A DNA stretch of 64,000 nt from JBMCWH01 sp048621635 (GCA_048621635.1 JBMCWH010000001.1:6757-70756); one strand, 5' to 3'. Numbered from the stretch's first letter, positions 1 through 9,046 are shown. The notes: a model not told the origin generated them from the letters alone. A program made the numbers and translations.

Positions 1-2586
1 ACCACAATCCTCTTCCCGAACCAAAACCTCCTGCGCAACATCTACTAACCGCCGGGTAAGATAGCCTGCATCTGCAGTTCGCAAAGCAGTATCTACTAAA
101 CCCTTTCGCGAACCACGGGTACCCGCGTAATATTCAAATTCGTTCAAACCTTCAAAATAGTTGGATTTAGTAGGGAGCTCCACAATAGTTCCGGTCGGAT
201 CAACTACCAGCCCCTTCATCCCCATCATTTGCTTAACTTGGTTTTTTGACCCTCGTGTCTTAGAATCCACAAGCATACGCACAGGATTTTCCTCATCCAA
301 ACTGTCCCAAGCAAGGTTTTCCAGCTGATTAGTAGCATCTAACCAAATTTCTTGTGCGAGGCGTCTCTTCTCCTCTAACGTAATTAAACCGCGAGTTAAG
401 TTCCTTTCTATCTCAGCATCTTTTTCTATTGCTTCCCTCACAATTTTCTCCTTACCAGCTACAGATTGAGTGTCAAAAATACCCATGGAAAGAGCAGAAC
501 GGGTTGCATACTTAAAGCCCAAATCTTTAAGATCATCAACTAATTCAACTGTCCGTTCGCGCCCTTCTATATCTAAACAGGTTGCTACTAAGTCCACTAG
601 TTTATCCCCGTCTACAAGCTCATTAACAAAAGTCAAGGAGTCGGGTAAAATATCGTTGAAAACTACCCGTCCCCAACTAGTTTCTAATATTTCCCCTTCC
701 ACATCTACCTCAATGGGAGAGCGTAATCCAATAGCACCTTGTTCAAAAGCTAGGCGCGCCTCTTCCTGGATAAAGGGTTTTTCTACCTTCTCTTCACTTT
801 CCTCTATTTTAGTTAGCCAATACGCTCCCAAAACCATCTCCTTTTCCGGCTTAACAATTGGTACACCAGACGCAGGCTTAAGAAGATTGTTAGTAGAAAG
901 CATAATTTCTTTAGCTTCTTGGATCGCTTCCTTGGTCAAAGGAAGGTGAACAGCCATCTGGTCACCATCAAAGTCAGCATTGAAACCAGTACAAACACAA
1001 GGATGCAATTTGATTGCGTGCCCTTCCACCAACCGAGGATAAAAAGCAACAATACCTAACCGATGCAACGTAGGTGCGCGATTCAAAAGAACAGGATGGT
1101 CCTGTACAACACGCTCCAAAATGTCCCAAACCTCTGCAGAACGCCCATCCAAAAACTCCTTAGCCATACGGGAGTTAGGAGCTAAGCCTTCTTGCAAAAT
1201 TTCCCGCAGGACCATAGGCTTGAACAATTCCAAGGCCATTTCCTTAGGAATACCACACTCATCAACTGCTAACTCAGGACCAGGAACAATAACCGAACGT
1301 CCAGAATAATCCACGCGTTTACCCAATAAATTCCTTCGGAACCGCCCTTGCTTACCTTTAATTAAATCAGACAAAGAGCGCAACTCTTTACCCCCACGTC
1401 GATTGCTTGTCCTCCTTCCACTAATAAGACCATCCACTGCTTCCTGAAGCATTCTTTTTTCATTGCGGAGAATAATATCCGGCGCACCAAGTTCCAAAAG
1501 GTTCTTTAAACGGTTATTGCGATTAATAATTACCCGATAAAGATCATTAAGATCAGAAGTAGCAAATCTTCCCCCTTCTAGCTGAACCATCGGTCGCAAT
1601 TCTGGCGGAATAACAGGAAGGACATCCAAAACCATCCAGGAAGGGTTCACATCAGAATTTCTAAGTTGCTCCGTTACCTTAAGGCGGGATACGTATTTCT
1701 TTTTCTTAGCTTTGGAGCCCGTTTCTTCTATTTGTTCCCGCAGCCGCTTAGTCAAACTATCCAAATCCAACTCTTCCAAGGCCTTTTGTACAGTTTCTCC
1801 TCCCATTCCCACATCGGCAAACTGATCCAGATAAGAACTAAGTTGGTTATATTCAGATTCACCGATTGTTCCCAAATAATGCACTTCGGAAAGGTGTTCT
1901 CTCAATACCTCGTATTTCCGATCAATATTACCTTGAGTAACCACTACTTCGTCCCGCATACTCGCTGCTTCCTTGCGGGCTGCAAGCATAGTTCCTTCCG
2001 CTTTATCTTCATCACCCTCCTGACGATATTCTTCTGCCTCTTTCTCCGCCTCGGCTAACAATTCTTCTATTTCCTCCTCTGTTTCATCCACCAAATTTTG
2101 TTTTTCTTCCGTACAGTCAGAATCCAAATTGTCCAAAATCTCTTCTTGCTTATCAGTATCACAATCCAAAACTAAGTAACGAGAGTAATAAACTACACCT
2201 TCAAGGTCGCTAGGACTTATACCCATAAGGCGTGCCATCTTAGATGGAATAGTCCCGAAAAACCAGATATGAGCACAAGGGGAAGCAAGTTCAATATGAC
2301 CCATTCGTTCCCGTCGCACACTCCGTCGCGTAACCTCAACACCACACTTATCACAAATAACACCTTTGAAGCGGACTTTACTGTACTTACCACAGTAACA
2401 CTGATAATCTTTAGTCGGACCAAAGATTTTTTCACAAAACAACCCATCTTTCTCCGCTCTGTAAGTGCGGTAATTAATAGTTTCTGGTTCCAAAACCTCC
2501 CCATGCGACCAAGCACGAATAGTTTTGGGACTGGCAAGCCTAATTGTTAGACCTTGAAAATCGTCATATTCTGAAAAACTAGCCAT
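1..2586 (-). CDS. rpoC: RNA polymerase subunit beta' (partial; 3' end outside window)
   Basis: Largest catalytic subunit of RNA polymerase. The first 862 codons are present and the reading frame runs off the left edge of the window. My translation starts MASFSEYDDFQGLTIRL. It shows the N-terminal zinc-binding cysteines at residues 63, 65, 78 and 81, the clamp region with a charged coiled-coil, the RPELRPMVQLEGGRFATSDLN stretch, and the catalytic NADFDGD motif at about residues 536-542 whose aspartates hold Mg2+. The ATG at 2584-2586 overlaps the end of rpoB by 8 nt, so the two subunits are probably translationally coupled. The identity is certain. The bridge helix and trigger loop regions lie largely beyond the window. 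Confidence 0.98.
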   Translation of the reverse strand, partial: MASFSEYDDFQGLTIRLASPKTIRAWSHGEVLEPETINYRTYRAEKDGLFCEKIFGPTKDYQCYCGKYSKVRFKGVICDKCGVEVTRRSVRRERMGHIELASPCAHIWFFGTIPSKMARLMGISPSDLEGVVYYSRYLVLDCDTDKQEEILDNLDSDCTEEKQNLVDETEEEIEELLAEAEKEAEEYRQEGDEDKAEGTMLAARKEAASMRDEVVVTQGNIDRKYEVLREHLSEVHYLGTIGESEYNQLSSYLDQFADVGMGGETVQKALEELDLDSLTKRLREQIEETGSKAKKKKYVSRLKVTEQLRNSDVNPSWMVLDVLPVIPPELRPMVQLEGGRFATSDLNDLYRVIINRNNRLKNLLELGAPDIILRNEKRMLQEAVDGLISGRRTSNRRGGKELRSLSDLIKGKQGRFRRNLLGKRVDYSGRSVIVPGPELAVDECGIPKEMALELFKPMVLREILQEGLAPNSRMAKEFLDGRSAEVWDILERVVQDHPVLLNRAPTLHRLGIVAFYPRLVEGHAIKLHPCVCTGFNADFDGDQMAVHLPLTKEAIQEAKEIMLSTNNLLKPASGVPIVKPEKEMVLGAYWLTKIEESEEKVEKPFIQEEARLAFEQGAIGLRSPIEVDVEGEILETSWGRVVFNDILPDSLTFVNELVDGDKLVDLVATCLDIEGRERTVELVDDLKDLGFKYATRSALSMGIFDTQSVAGKEKIVREAIEKDAEIERNLTRGLITLEEKRRLAQEIWLDATNQLENLAWDSLDEENPVRMLVDSKTRGSKNQVKQMMGMKGLVVDPTGTIVELPTKSNYFEGLNEFEYYAGTRGSRKGLVDTALRTADAGYLTRRLVDVAQEVLVREEDCG

Positions 2587-5500
2587 TAGAACAACCCTCC
2601 TTTTCTGGTTTAATTTCTAAACCAAGACCATTTAATTCTCGTACTAGCAATTTAAAAGACTCAGGCATAGTGGCACCTTCAATCTCTGTACCTTGAATCA
2701 GTGCCCGGTAGGCGCGACTCCTTCCGCGAATATCGTCGGATTTAATAGTTAACATTTCGTGCAAGTTCTCGGCAGCAGAATAAGCTTCTAACGCCCAAAC
2801 CTCCATCTCACCAAAACGCTGACCACCGAACTGACTCTTTCCACCTAAAGGTTGCTGGGTAATCAAAGCATAAGGACCAGTAGAACGAGCATGAGCTTTT
2901 TCCTCTACCATATGCTCCAGCTTCAAAATATAAGATACTCCAACAGATACGGGCTGGGAATAAGGTTCCCCAGATCGCCCATCATACAAAGTTACTTTCC
3001 CACTAACGGGAAACCCTGCTTCCTCCAGCTCGTCACGTAAAGCTTCCTTGCTAACCTTAGAAAAGGCAGGAACAGCATACTTTTTATCTAAGGCCCATCC
3101 CGCAATACCTAAAGGGGTTTCCAAAAGCTGCCCAATATTCATTCGCGAGATAACAGACGCAGGATTGATAATAATGTCCACGGGGGTACCATCTTCCAAA
3201 AAGGGCATATCTTCTTTAGGTAAAATATCTCCAATTACTCCTTTATTCCCATGCCTCCCTGCCAATTTATCACCAACCATAATTTTTCTTCGCTGGGCAA
3301 CTTTGACATGAATTTCTTCCAAAACACCAGGCTCAAGATCAGAATCTTCATCAGTCAGCACTTTAACATCAATTACTGTCCCATGATCTCCGTGAGGAAC
3401 TTTAAGCGAGTTGTCCCGCACATCCCGTGCCTTCTCACCAAAAATTGCCCGCAGCAATCTTTCTTCTGCAGAAAGTTCACTCTCTCCCTTAGGGGCAATT
3501 TTCCCAACCAAAATATCGCCGGATGTGACCTCGGAACCCACAGTCACCACTCCACCCTCACCCAAATTGCGTAAGGCTTCCTCCGAAACATTAGGAATAT
3601 CACGGGTAACCTCTTCCGGACCAAGCTTTGTCTCCAAAACAGATACAGAGTAATCTTCAATATGGATGGAAGTAAGAATATCTTCTTCTACTACCCGCTC
3701 CGAGACTACAAAAGCATCCTCGTAATTCAAGCCTTCCCAAGGCATATAAGCCATAACCAAATTAGCACCTAAAGCTAATTCACCATCTTCTGTTGAAGGA
3801 CCATCAGCAAGAAGATCTCCTCTTTCTACCTCATCACCCACATCAACCCGGGCAACTTGGTTTAAGCAAGTCCCGTTGTTGGAACGAGAAAATTTAGAAA
3901 GAGTATAAACTTTTTCTGCACCATCTTCACTTTCCACACGAACACGGCGAGAATCAACGTAAGTAACCGCACCGGCCTCTTCCGCCAAAGTAACAACACC
4001 TGAATTTTTTGCCAACGCTTTCTCTACACCTGTACCAACAATAGGTGCATCTGGAGAGATCAAGGGCACTGCTTGACGAGCCATGTTGGCCGCCATCAAA
4101 ACACGGTTAGGATCGTCGTTAGCCAAAAAAGGAATAGTAGAAGCAGGTGCACCCAACATTTGCTGAGAATCCACCTCTATATAATCAACTAATTCGCGCG
4201 AACCAGTGAAAAAATTCCCTTCGTGCCGCAAAGGTATTCTCTCTTCCTCAATGTAACCGTCTTCATCAACAGAAACAGAAGCATTAGTAATAAAATGATC
4301 TTCCTCTTCCCAAGCAGGAAGATACTCAACTTGGTCAGAAACTCGCATTTCCCCATCATCTTCTACTACCTTCCGATAGGGAGTTTCCAAAAAGCCAAAT
4401 TCATTTAGACGAGAATACAAAGCTAGATGCGTAGTTAAACCAATATTCGGCCCCTCCGGAGTTTCAATAGGGCAAATCCTACCATAGTGAGTATAGTGAG
4501 CATCACGAACAGAAAAGGAGGCTCGCTGCTCAGTCAAACCTCCAGGACCCTTAACTGTTAGCCGGCGAAGGTGAGAAAGAAAAGAAAGTGGATTGTTTTG
4601 ATCATGGTAATGAGAAAGCTGACTAGATGCAAAGAAACTTAAAATCCTAGCTGCTACGGGACGAGAAGAAATCAACTCATTAGGATCGGGGAGACTACCC
4701 CGAGATTGTACACTCATTCGACCGCGAATATTTCTAGACATCTGCAAAAAACCAACTCGCACATAATGCTGCGCAGTCTCACCAACTGCCCGCACTCTCC
4801 TGTTAGCCAAATGGTCAATATCAGTATATTCACCCTCACCACTGTTTAGCCTGATAATCTCACGAACAACTTCTATTAAATCTTCCTGCTGTAAAATCCG
4901 CTCATCTTCCAAGGAAAAGTCAAGCCCCAAAACTTGGTTTATTTTAAATCTACCAACTTGTCCGAGATCAAAACGGCGAGAGTCAAAAAATGTTTCTTCA
5001 ATTACTTCTTTAGCATTAGAAAGAACCACACGGTCTCCAGGACGCAAGCGCTTAAAAACCTCAAGGGTCGCACTATCTACATCAGTGCTTTCATCGTCTT
5101 CTAAAGTATTAAAAACAAACTGCCGCTCCGCCTGTTCACTAACTTCGGAAAAGGCATCTAAAATTTGCTGATCAGTTTCTAATCCAAAAAGACGAAGAAG
5201 GAGGGTTACCGGCATTTTGCGGCTCCGGTTTACGGAAACACGCAAGGTGTCAGAACGACTGGTAGAAAACTCTAGCCAAGCACCATTTTTAGGAATAATC
5301 TTTCCTGTAGTTAGGCGGTTTCCTGTCCGTTGATCTATCTCACCAGAAAAATAAACACCTTCAGAGCGAATTAGCTGACCAACAACTACCCTTTCCACCC
5401 CATTAACAATAAAGGTTCCCCGAGGAGTTATTTCTGGAAAATCACCCATAAAAATCTCGGTTTCTCTCTTTTCCTCGCTTTCATCTTCTTCTAACGTAAC

Positions 5501-5752
5501 TGTTAAATACCAGGGAACAGAGTAAGTAAGCCCTAACTGAAGCGCTTCTGCGGGAGTAACTTCAGGAGATTCAAAACGAGGAGCAGAAAAATAAAGATTC
5601 CACCCCCGACCTGTCTGGTCTTCAATAGGATTAATTTCCTCCAAAACTTCTTCTATCCCCATATTCCGCAACCAAGTAAACGACTCCTTCTGAAAAGAGG
5701 TAAGGTCGGGCATAGGGAAAGTATCTTTTTTTTCTTCAAAATAATGCCGCAT
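2579..5752 (-). CDS. rpoB: RNA polymerase subunit beta
   Basis: Second large subunit of core RNA polymerase, 1057 aa; E. coli RpoB is about 1340 aa, and the difference is consistent with absent lineage-specific insertions. Seen in order: N-terminal QKESFTWLRNMGIEEVLEE, the rifampicin-pocket region (SRGSLPDPNELISSRPVAARI followed by ETPEGPNIGL), the NYEDAFVVSERVV block, RRKIMVGDKLAGRHGNKGV, and the C-terminal SQFGGQRFGEMEVWALEAY motif that contacts beta'. The start MRHYFEEKKDTF is accepted because the family signature begins shortly after it; an internal ATG at codon 14 (MPDLTSFQ) is an alternative. It is followed by rpoC with an 8-nt overlap. L10/L7-L12 genes are not directly upstream; mltG is. 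Confidence 0.98.
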   Translation of the reverse strand: MRHYFEEKKDTFPMPDLTSFQKESFTWLRNMGIEEVLEEINPIEDQTGRGWNLYFSAPRFESPEVTPAEALQLGLTYSVPWYLTVTLEEDESEEKRETEIFMGDFPEITPRGTFIVNGVERVVVGQLIRSEGVYFSGEIDQRTGNRLTTGKIIPKNGAWLEFSTSRSDTLRVSVNRSRKMPVTLLLRLFGLETDQQILDAFSEVSEQAERQFVFNTLEDDESTDVDSATLEVFKRLRPGDRVVLSNAKEVIEETFFDSRRFDLGQVGRFKINQVLGLDFSLEDERILQQEDLIEVVREIIRLNSGEGEYTDIDHLANRRVRAVGETAQHYVRVGFLQMSRNIRGRMSVQSRGSLPDPNELISSRPVAARILSFFASSQLSHYHDQNNPLSFLSHLRRLTVKGPGGLTEQRASFSVRDAHYTHYGRICPIETPEGPNIGLTTHLALYSRLNEFGFLETPYRKVVEDDGEMRVSDQVEYLPAWEEEDHFITNASVSVDEDGYIEEERIPLRHEGNFFTGSRELVDYIEVDSQQMLGAPASTIPFLANDDPNRVLMAANMARQAVPLISPDAPIVGTGVEKALAKNSGVVTLAEEAGAVTYVDSRRVRVESEDGAEKVYTLSKFSRSNNGTCLNQVARVDVGDEVERGDLLADGPSTEDGELALGANLVMAYMPWEGLNYEDAFVVSERVVEEDILTSIHIEDYSVSVLETKLGPEEVTRDIPNVSEEALRNLGEGGVVTVGSEVTSGDILVGKIAPKGESELSAEERLLRAIFGEKARDVRDNSLKVPHGDHGTVIDVKVLTDEDSDLEPGVLEEIHVKVAQRRKIMVGDKLAGRHGNKGVIGDILPKEDMPFLEDGTPVDIIINPASVISRMNIGQLLETPLGIAGWALDKKYAVPAFSKVSKEALRDELEEAGFPVSGKVTLYDGRSGEPYSQPVSVGVSYILKLEHMVEEKAHARSTGPYALITQQPLGGKSQFGGQRFGEMEVWALEAYSAAENLHEMLTIKSDDIRGRSRAYRALIQGTEIEGATMPESFKLLVRELNGLGLEIKPEKEGCSNG

Positions 5753-5793
5753 CTATAACTAATCGAGATGAAAACGAAAAATAAATCAAACAG

Positions 5794-5818
5794 AAAAAAT
5801 TACCAGGAACTTTCCTGG
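5794..5818 (-). terminator. Rho-independent terminator between mltG and rpoB
   Basis: On the minus strand a 7-bp perfect hairpin (CCAGGAA / TTCCTGG, 5803-5818) is followed by TAATTTTTT. It lies about 130 nt after the mltG stop and about 40 nt before the rpoB start. It could end mltG transcription or act as an attenuator before rpoBC. The rest of the 5753-5945 gap shows no gene. Confidence 0.6.
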
Positions 5819-5945
5819 CAATGAAAAACCAATCCAAATGATAATGTGGTTCCCATCCAAAACTAACCACAAGTGTTTAGAGGATAAAAATAAGCAGGGC
5901 AAACAATTCCCCACTTAGCGGACCTCGTTAACCTATGGTGCGCAC

Positions 5946-6923
5946 CTAGCGTCGTCTAACGTATTTTAATACATTAACATTATGTTCGTCAAGTGTCTTA
6001 GAAAAATATACCTTCCCCTCACTATCAGAAACGTAATACCAATAAGGCGTCTCTTCGTTATAAACAACAGCTTCCAACGCATCTAATCCAGGATTACAAA
6101 TCGGTCCTGGTGGTAACCCCTTATACTTCCTTGTATTGTACGGAGAATCAATTTCCAAATCACTACTTGTTAATTGCTCTGGCCACCAACCCTGTTCACT
6201 AGTTCCCGATCCCACAACATACTGAACAGTGGCATCCACTTCCAAAGGCCAATCATTTTCCCAGCGTTTAACTAAGATCCCTGCTACTTTAGGCCGGTCC
6301 TCAGACTCGCGTGCTTCACGCTCTACCAAAGAAGCTAAAATAACAACTTCTTCCACCCTCAAACCCCGTTCGCGCGTAGTATCTTCCAAATCGGTGGTAA
6401 ATTTTTCCTCAAAAGTTTCGCACATTAATTGAACAAGCTCTTCCGCCGTAACATCATGAGAAACCCGGTAAGTTTCTGGAAAAAGATAACCCTCCTTATC
6501 TTGAGAGGCTGCCAAAAAGTCGTCCTCCAAACCAGGCTCTCCTAACTTCTCTTGAAAATATTCAGCCATTTCCTCCCTACGCCAGCCCTCCAAAAATGTT
6601 AACCGGTGGTCAAAAGTTCCGTGTTGTAATAGCTCAACTGTCTCCACAACAGTAAGTTGAGGGGGAACCACGTACTTGCCCGCCTGTAAAGTAGAAGCAA
6701 GGTCGTTCAGATATATATACAGCTGAAAAAGAGGTTTAGAGTTAATTAGATTTTCTTGGTAAAGAAGATCGGCTACCTGAGCCACCCCCAAACCGGAAGG
6801 AATAGTAATCACCTGTTCCTCCGTTGTAGGAGAAGGGTGGTGCAAAGCAGTGCGGTAATAGGAACGGAGGCTAAAAAAAGCTAGCAAACACAGTAAAATT
6901 GGAACTAAAAATTTTTTCTTCAT
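5946..6923 (-). CDS. mltG: Endolytic murein transglycosylase MltG (YceG-like)
   Basis: Membrane-anchored lytic transglycosylase that cuts nascent glycan strands and is thought to end peptidoglycan chain elongation. 325 aa. One N-terminal membrane segment (about residues 5-20), then a LysM-like region (IPSGLGVAQVADLLYQENLI), then the YceG catalytic domain with EGYLFPETY (144-152), the catalytic glutamate E201 in ILASLVEREA, the VDATVQYVVG stretch and the C-terminal YNTRKYKGLPPGPICNPG motif. All family hallmarks are present. A GGGAGGG Shine-Dalgarno lies 8-9 nt before the ATG. It stands between mscL (upstream) and rpoB (downstream) on the same strand. Confidence 0.95.
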   Translation of the reverse strand: MKKKFLVPILLCLLAFFSLRSYYRTALHHPSPTTEEQVITIPSGLGVAQVADLLYQENLINSKPLFQLYIYLNDLASTLQAGKYVVPPQLTVVETVELLQHGTFDHRLTFLEGWRREEMAEYFQEKLGEPGLEDDFLAASQDKEGYLFPETYRVSHDVTAEELVQLMCETFEEKFTTDLEDTTRERGLRVEEVVILASLVEREARESEDRPKVAGILVKRWENDWPLEVDATVQYVVGSGTSEQGWWPEQLTSSDLEIDSPYNTRKYKGLPPGPICNPGLDALEAVVYNEETPYWYYVSDSEGKVYFSKTLDEHNVNVLKYVRRR

Positions 6924-7026
6924 CTACACAACCCTCCCCAATATCCTATCATTTAACAGAAAAACATACAAAGAGAAAGAAAATAGAGTAGTGAAAAGTG
7001 TGTACCTTGATTCTCTATACTGGTGT

Positions 7027-7350
7027 TCAGTCAACTTTAGTGACTTCTTTTTTCCGTAAAATAAACTTGTAAAAAAGAAAAACAATAAAAGCAATAATTA
7101 AAAAATCAATCAAAGCACTGAGAAAACTACCAATTGCGATTTTCACACCTAACAAATTAAGCTTCAAAGTACGCCAAGCTCCACTAGGAATAAAGGCCGC
7201 TACAATTGGCATAATGATATCCTCGGCTAAAGACTTAGTCAATTTGTTAACTGCTCCGCCAATAACAACCGCCATTCCTAAACCAACTACCTGATATTCT
7301 TCCAAAAAGTTCAAAAATTGTTCCAATAAGTGATCTTTTTCCTCTTTCAT
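7027..7350 (-). CDS. mscL: Large-conductance mechanosensitive channel (MscL family)
   Basis: Inner-membrane pore that opens under high membrane tension to relieve hypo-osmotic shock. About 107 aa from the ATG at 7350 (a TTG two codons upstream is possible). Pattern: short amphipathic N-terminus (FLNFLEEYQVVGLG), TM1 rich in Gly/Ala (MAVVIGGAVNKLTKSLAEDIIMPIVAAFI), a short periplasmic loop, TM2 (FLSALIDFLIIAFIVFLFYKFIL), and a basic C-terminal tail. The periplasmic loop and C-terminal bundle are shorter than in E. coli MscL (136 aa). It lies 36 nt downstream of ruvX on the same strand. Confidence 0.85.
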   Translation of the reverse strand: MKEEKDHLLEQFLNFLEEYQVVGLGMAVVIGGAVNKLTKSLAEDIIMPIVAAFIPSGAWRTLKLNLLGVKIAIGSFLSALIDFLIIAFIVFLFYKFILRKKEVTKVD

Positions 7351-7386
7351 CAGCAACTCAACATTACCACAAATAAGACAGAGACA

Positions 7387-7791
7387 TTAGCCTTTGTTTC
7401 TAGAATCCAAATAATCTTGCAAAATTATAGCCGCGGATGCCGCATCCAGCTCCCGCCTTGCTTTTCTCCCTTTCTTTGCTGCAATCATTTTCTGTAAAGC
7501 TTGCTGGGAAGAAAGAGTTTCATTCCAATAAACTACCTCCGCTTCAATTGAATTTTCTAGTTGCTCGCCAAATTCGCATACTTTCCTACTTTGCTCAGTA
7601 TCCTTCCCTTTCTCTCCCCAAGGAACACCGAGAACAATTTTATCCACCCCCAACCGATTGCAAATATCCTTTACCTCATCAACTACAGGCATAGTGGCAA
7701 CTTCAATAACTTTGAGCGGACCAGCTATATTACCCCGGGAATAAGCAACCCCAATTCGCTTCTCCCCCCAATCAATACCTAAAGTAACCAT
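7387..7791 (-). CDS. ruvX: Putative pre-16S rRNA nuclease / Holliday junction resolvase (YqgF family)
   Basis: RNase H-fold nuclease of the YqgF/RuvX family, linked in other bacteria to 16S rRNA 5'-end maturation and proposed as a Holliday-junction resolvase. 134 aa, normal family length. The first strand carries GIDWGEKRIGVAYS with the first catalytic aspartate (D7). The middle has IVLGVPWGEKG. The C-terminus has ELDAASAAIILQDYLDSR with the last acidic residue. The substrate is not decided by the sequence. It starts at ATG 7791 with no clear Shine-Dalgarno and is followed by mscL. Confidence 0.93.
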   Translation of the reverse strand: MVTLGIDWGEKRIGVAYSRGNIAGPLKVIEVATMPVVDEVKDICNRLGVDKIVLGVPWGEKGKDTEQSRKVCEFGEQLENSIEAEVVYWNETLSSQQALQKMIAAKKGRKARRELDAASAAIILQDYLDSRNKG

Positions 7792-7884
7792 GTCTTAAGA
7801 TTAACATATATTGACAATATGCGTTATACAGTACATGTTGTGAATTATCAAAATCCAAGCTATTAGCGCCCAGCCTTTGGCTTT

Positions 7885-8160
7885 CAGCCGAGAAATGAAA
7901 ATTGATTAACTGATTTATGATTTTTGAATGAATCACTATTCAAGATTCATTTATTCATTACCCGTTACTAGTTTCTAATTTCTAGTTACTAGTCTCTAGT
8001 CTCTAATTTCTGTCTTTAATCTTGATACAACATACAACATACGAGATACGATATACGGTATACGAAATACGAATTTTTTGGTGCTTAATGCTTACTACTT
8101 CCTGCTTACTACTTTCTACTAATTTTTATTTGTAACTTATTCGCTATTGCAATTCATAAT
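7885..8160 (-). repeat. Mosaic 'word' repeat, copy 1 (longest)
   Basis: The 477-nt gap between ruvX and the next gene is built from short degenerate units. Read on the plus strand they are a GATTAACTGATTT / TTCATT block (7901-7960), CTAG/TCTAATTTC units (about 7965-8020), ATACGA units (8030-8075), TTGGTGCTTAATGC with TACTACTTTCTACT units (8078-8120), and a tail ending ATTCGCTAT. Exact matches to copy 2: 7901-7916 equals the reverse complement of 15266-15281, and 8078-8099 equals the reverse complement of 15185-15206. No ORF is credible here. The function is unknown. Confidence 0.8.
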
Positions 8161-8200
8161 AATTCACTATAAAAATATTTGTAATAATTAGCCACAAAAG

Positions 8201-8229
8201 TTGACAAACCAGAACTTGCCTTATAGAAT
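8201..8229 (+). promoter_or_regulatory. Sigma-70-type promoter for the EF-Tu-like/TrpR-like pair
   Basis: A perfect -35 TTGACA (8201-8206), 17-nt spacer and -10 TAGAAT (8224-8229, 5 of 6 matches). It precedes a TTG start with Shine-Dalgarno GGGGGTG. This is among the clearest promoters in the window. Confidence 0.8.
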
Positions 8230-8268
8230 ATAGAAAATAATTGTCCTGCTGAACGGGGGTGAAAAATT

Positions 8269-8526
8269 TTGGAAACTGAAATCGGCGAAATAACACACTT
8301 TTACACCAACATTGATGTTGGGGTAGTAGAATTATCAGAACCTCTCCGTGTAGGAGACACAATCCACATTCAGGGAGCCACCACAGACTTCGTACAAACC
8401 GTAGATTCCATGCAAATTGAGAACGAAGAAATCGAGGCGGCCTCTGCAGGGGATGCTATTGGCTTGGAAGTAAAAGAGCGAGTTCGTGAAGGTGATCTTG
8501 TCTACAAAGTAGAAAGTGAAGAATAA
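8269..8526 (+). CDS. EF-Tu domain II-like beta-barrel protein
   Basis: 85-aa protein consisting only of the beta-barrel that follows the G domain in translational GTPases: it contains LRVGDTIHIQGATTDFVQTVDSMQIE and ASAGDAIGLEVKERVREGDLVYKV, the EF-Tu domain II strand pattern. No GTP-binding motifs are present, so it is not a GTPase. Start is TTG at 8269 with GGGGGTG 7 nt upstream and a strong promoter. The next gene's ATG follows its stop codon with no gap, so the two are co-translated. Similar stand-alone domains are seen as small 'translation elongation factor-like' proteins in reduced bacteria; the function is not known to me. Confidence 0.75.
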   Translation: METEIGEITHFYTNIDVGVVELSEPLRVGDTIHIQGATTDFVQTVDSMQIENEEIEAASAGDAIGLEVKERVREGDLVYKVESEE

Positions 8527-8874
8527 ATGGTACAAACACCAATAGAGGAAGATAACATCCGCAAAAAAACTATTGACCGCTTTTATACCGCAATTACCTC
8601 GCTAAAGAAACGTGACAATATTGTCCAGTTTCTCAACGCACTTCTTACTCCTACCGAAAAAGAACGTTTAGCTAAAAGATTAGAAATATTAAAAAAACTG
8701 CGACGTGGTTCCTCTTACAAGGAAATACGCAACAGCTTAAGTGTTACAGATAACACTATTGCAGAAATGAGCAACATACTAAAGGAGATGACAAAAAAAG
8801 AAACAAAGGTACTTGATAAGCTTATTCGTGAAGACCTGCTCAGCGAAGATAAGCCCCTGAAATTCCGTCAATAA
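8527..8874 (+). CDS. TrpR-like / YerC-YecD family DNA-binding protein
   Basis: 115-aa protein with the Trp-repressor-like helical fold: FLNALLTPTEKERLAKRLEILKKLRRGSSYKEIRNSLSVTDNTIAEMSNIL, where the last part is a helix-turn-helix (about residues 57-80). The family (YerC/YecD) is predicted to bind DNA. Tryptophan binding cannot be inferred, and no trp genes are near. The ATG directly abuts the stop codon of the EF-Tu-like gene, and both share the promoter at 8201. What it regulates is unknown; autoregulation is a guess only. Confidence 0.8.
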   Translation: MVQTPIEEDNIRKKTIDRFYTAITSLKKRDNIVQFLNALLTPTEKERLAKRLEILKKLRRGSSYKEIRNSLSVTDNTIAEMSNILKEMTKKETKVLDKLIREDLLSEDKPLKFRQ

Positions 8875-9033
8875 TAGCTGATTAATAGGACAAACTATCG
8901 CAAATTGAAATAGCCAACAAAGCGAATTACCCCACATTACTACAATAAAATTTATGTAAATGGGAAAACTAAAATTACGAATACCACAAAACACAGTATC
9001 TGATACCTGACAAGCAAATAGATACTGCTTTGT

Positions 9034-9039
9034 TATAAT
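9034..9039 (+). promoter_or_regulatory. -10 box of a probable leaderless promoter
   Basis: Perfect TATAAT ending 7 nt before the ATG at 9047. There is no room for a Shine-Dalgarno after the expected start site, so the mRNA is probably leaderless. No good -35 is visible at standard spacing. Confidence 0.55.
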
Positions 9040-9046
9040 TCTAGTA

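Noticed and set aside
1666..2058. 130-codon open frame on the plus strand
   Set aside because: It is antisense to rpoC, whose conserved protein sequence is clear on the minus strand. The same holds for many other antisense frames over rpoB, alaS, ftsK, pnp and dnaK.
7960..8080. Possible CRISPR array or tandem satellite
   Set aside because: The repeated units are 6-14 nt, degenerate and unevenly spaced, without fixed-length spacers, and no cas genes are present.
8335..8535. Minus-strand frame over the EF-Tu-like gene
   Set aside because: The plus-strand gene has promoter, Shine-Dalgarno, family motif and coupled downstream gene.
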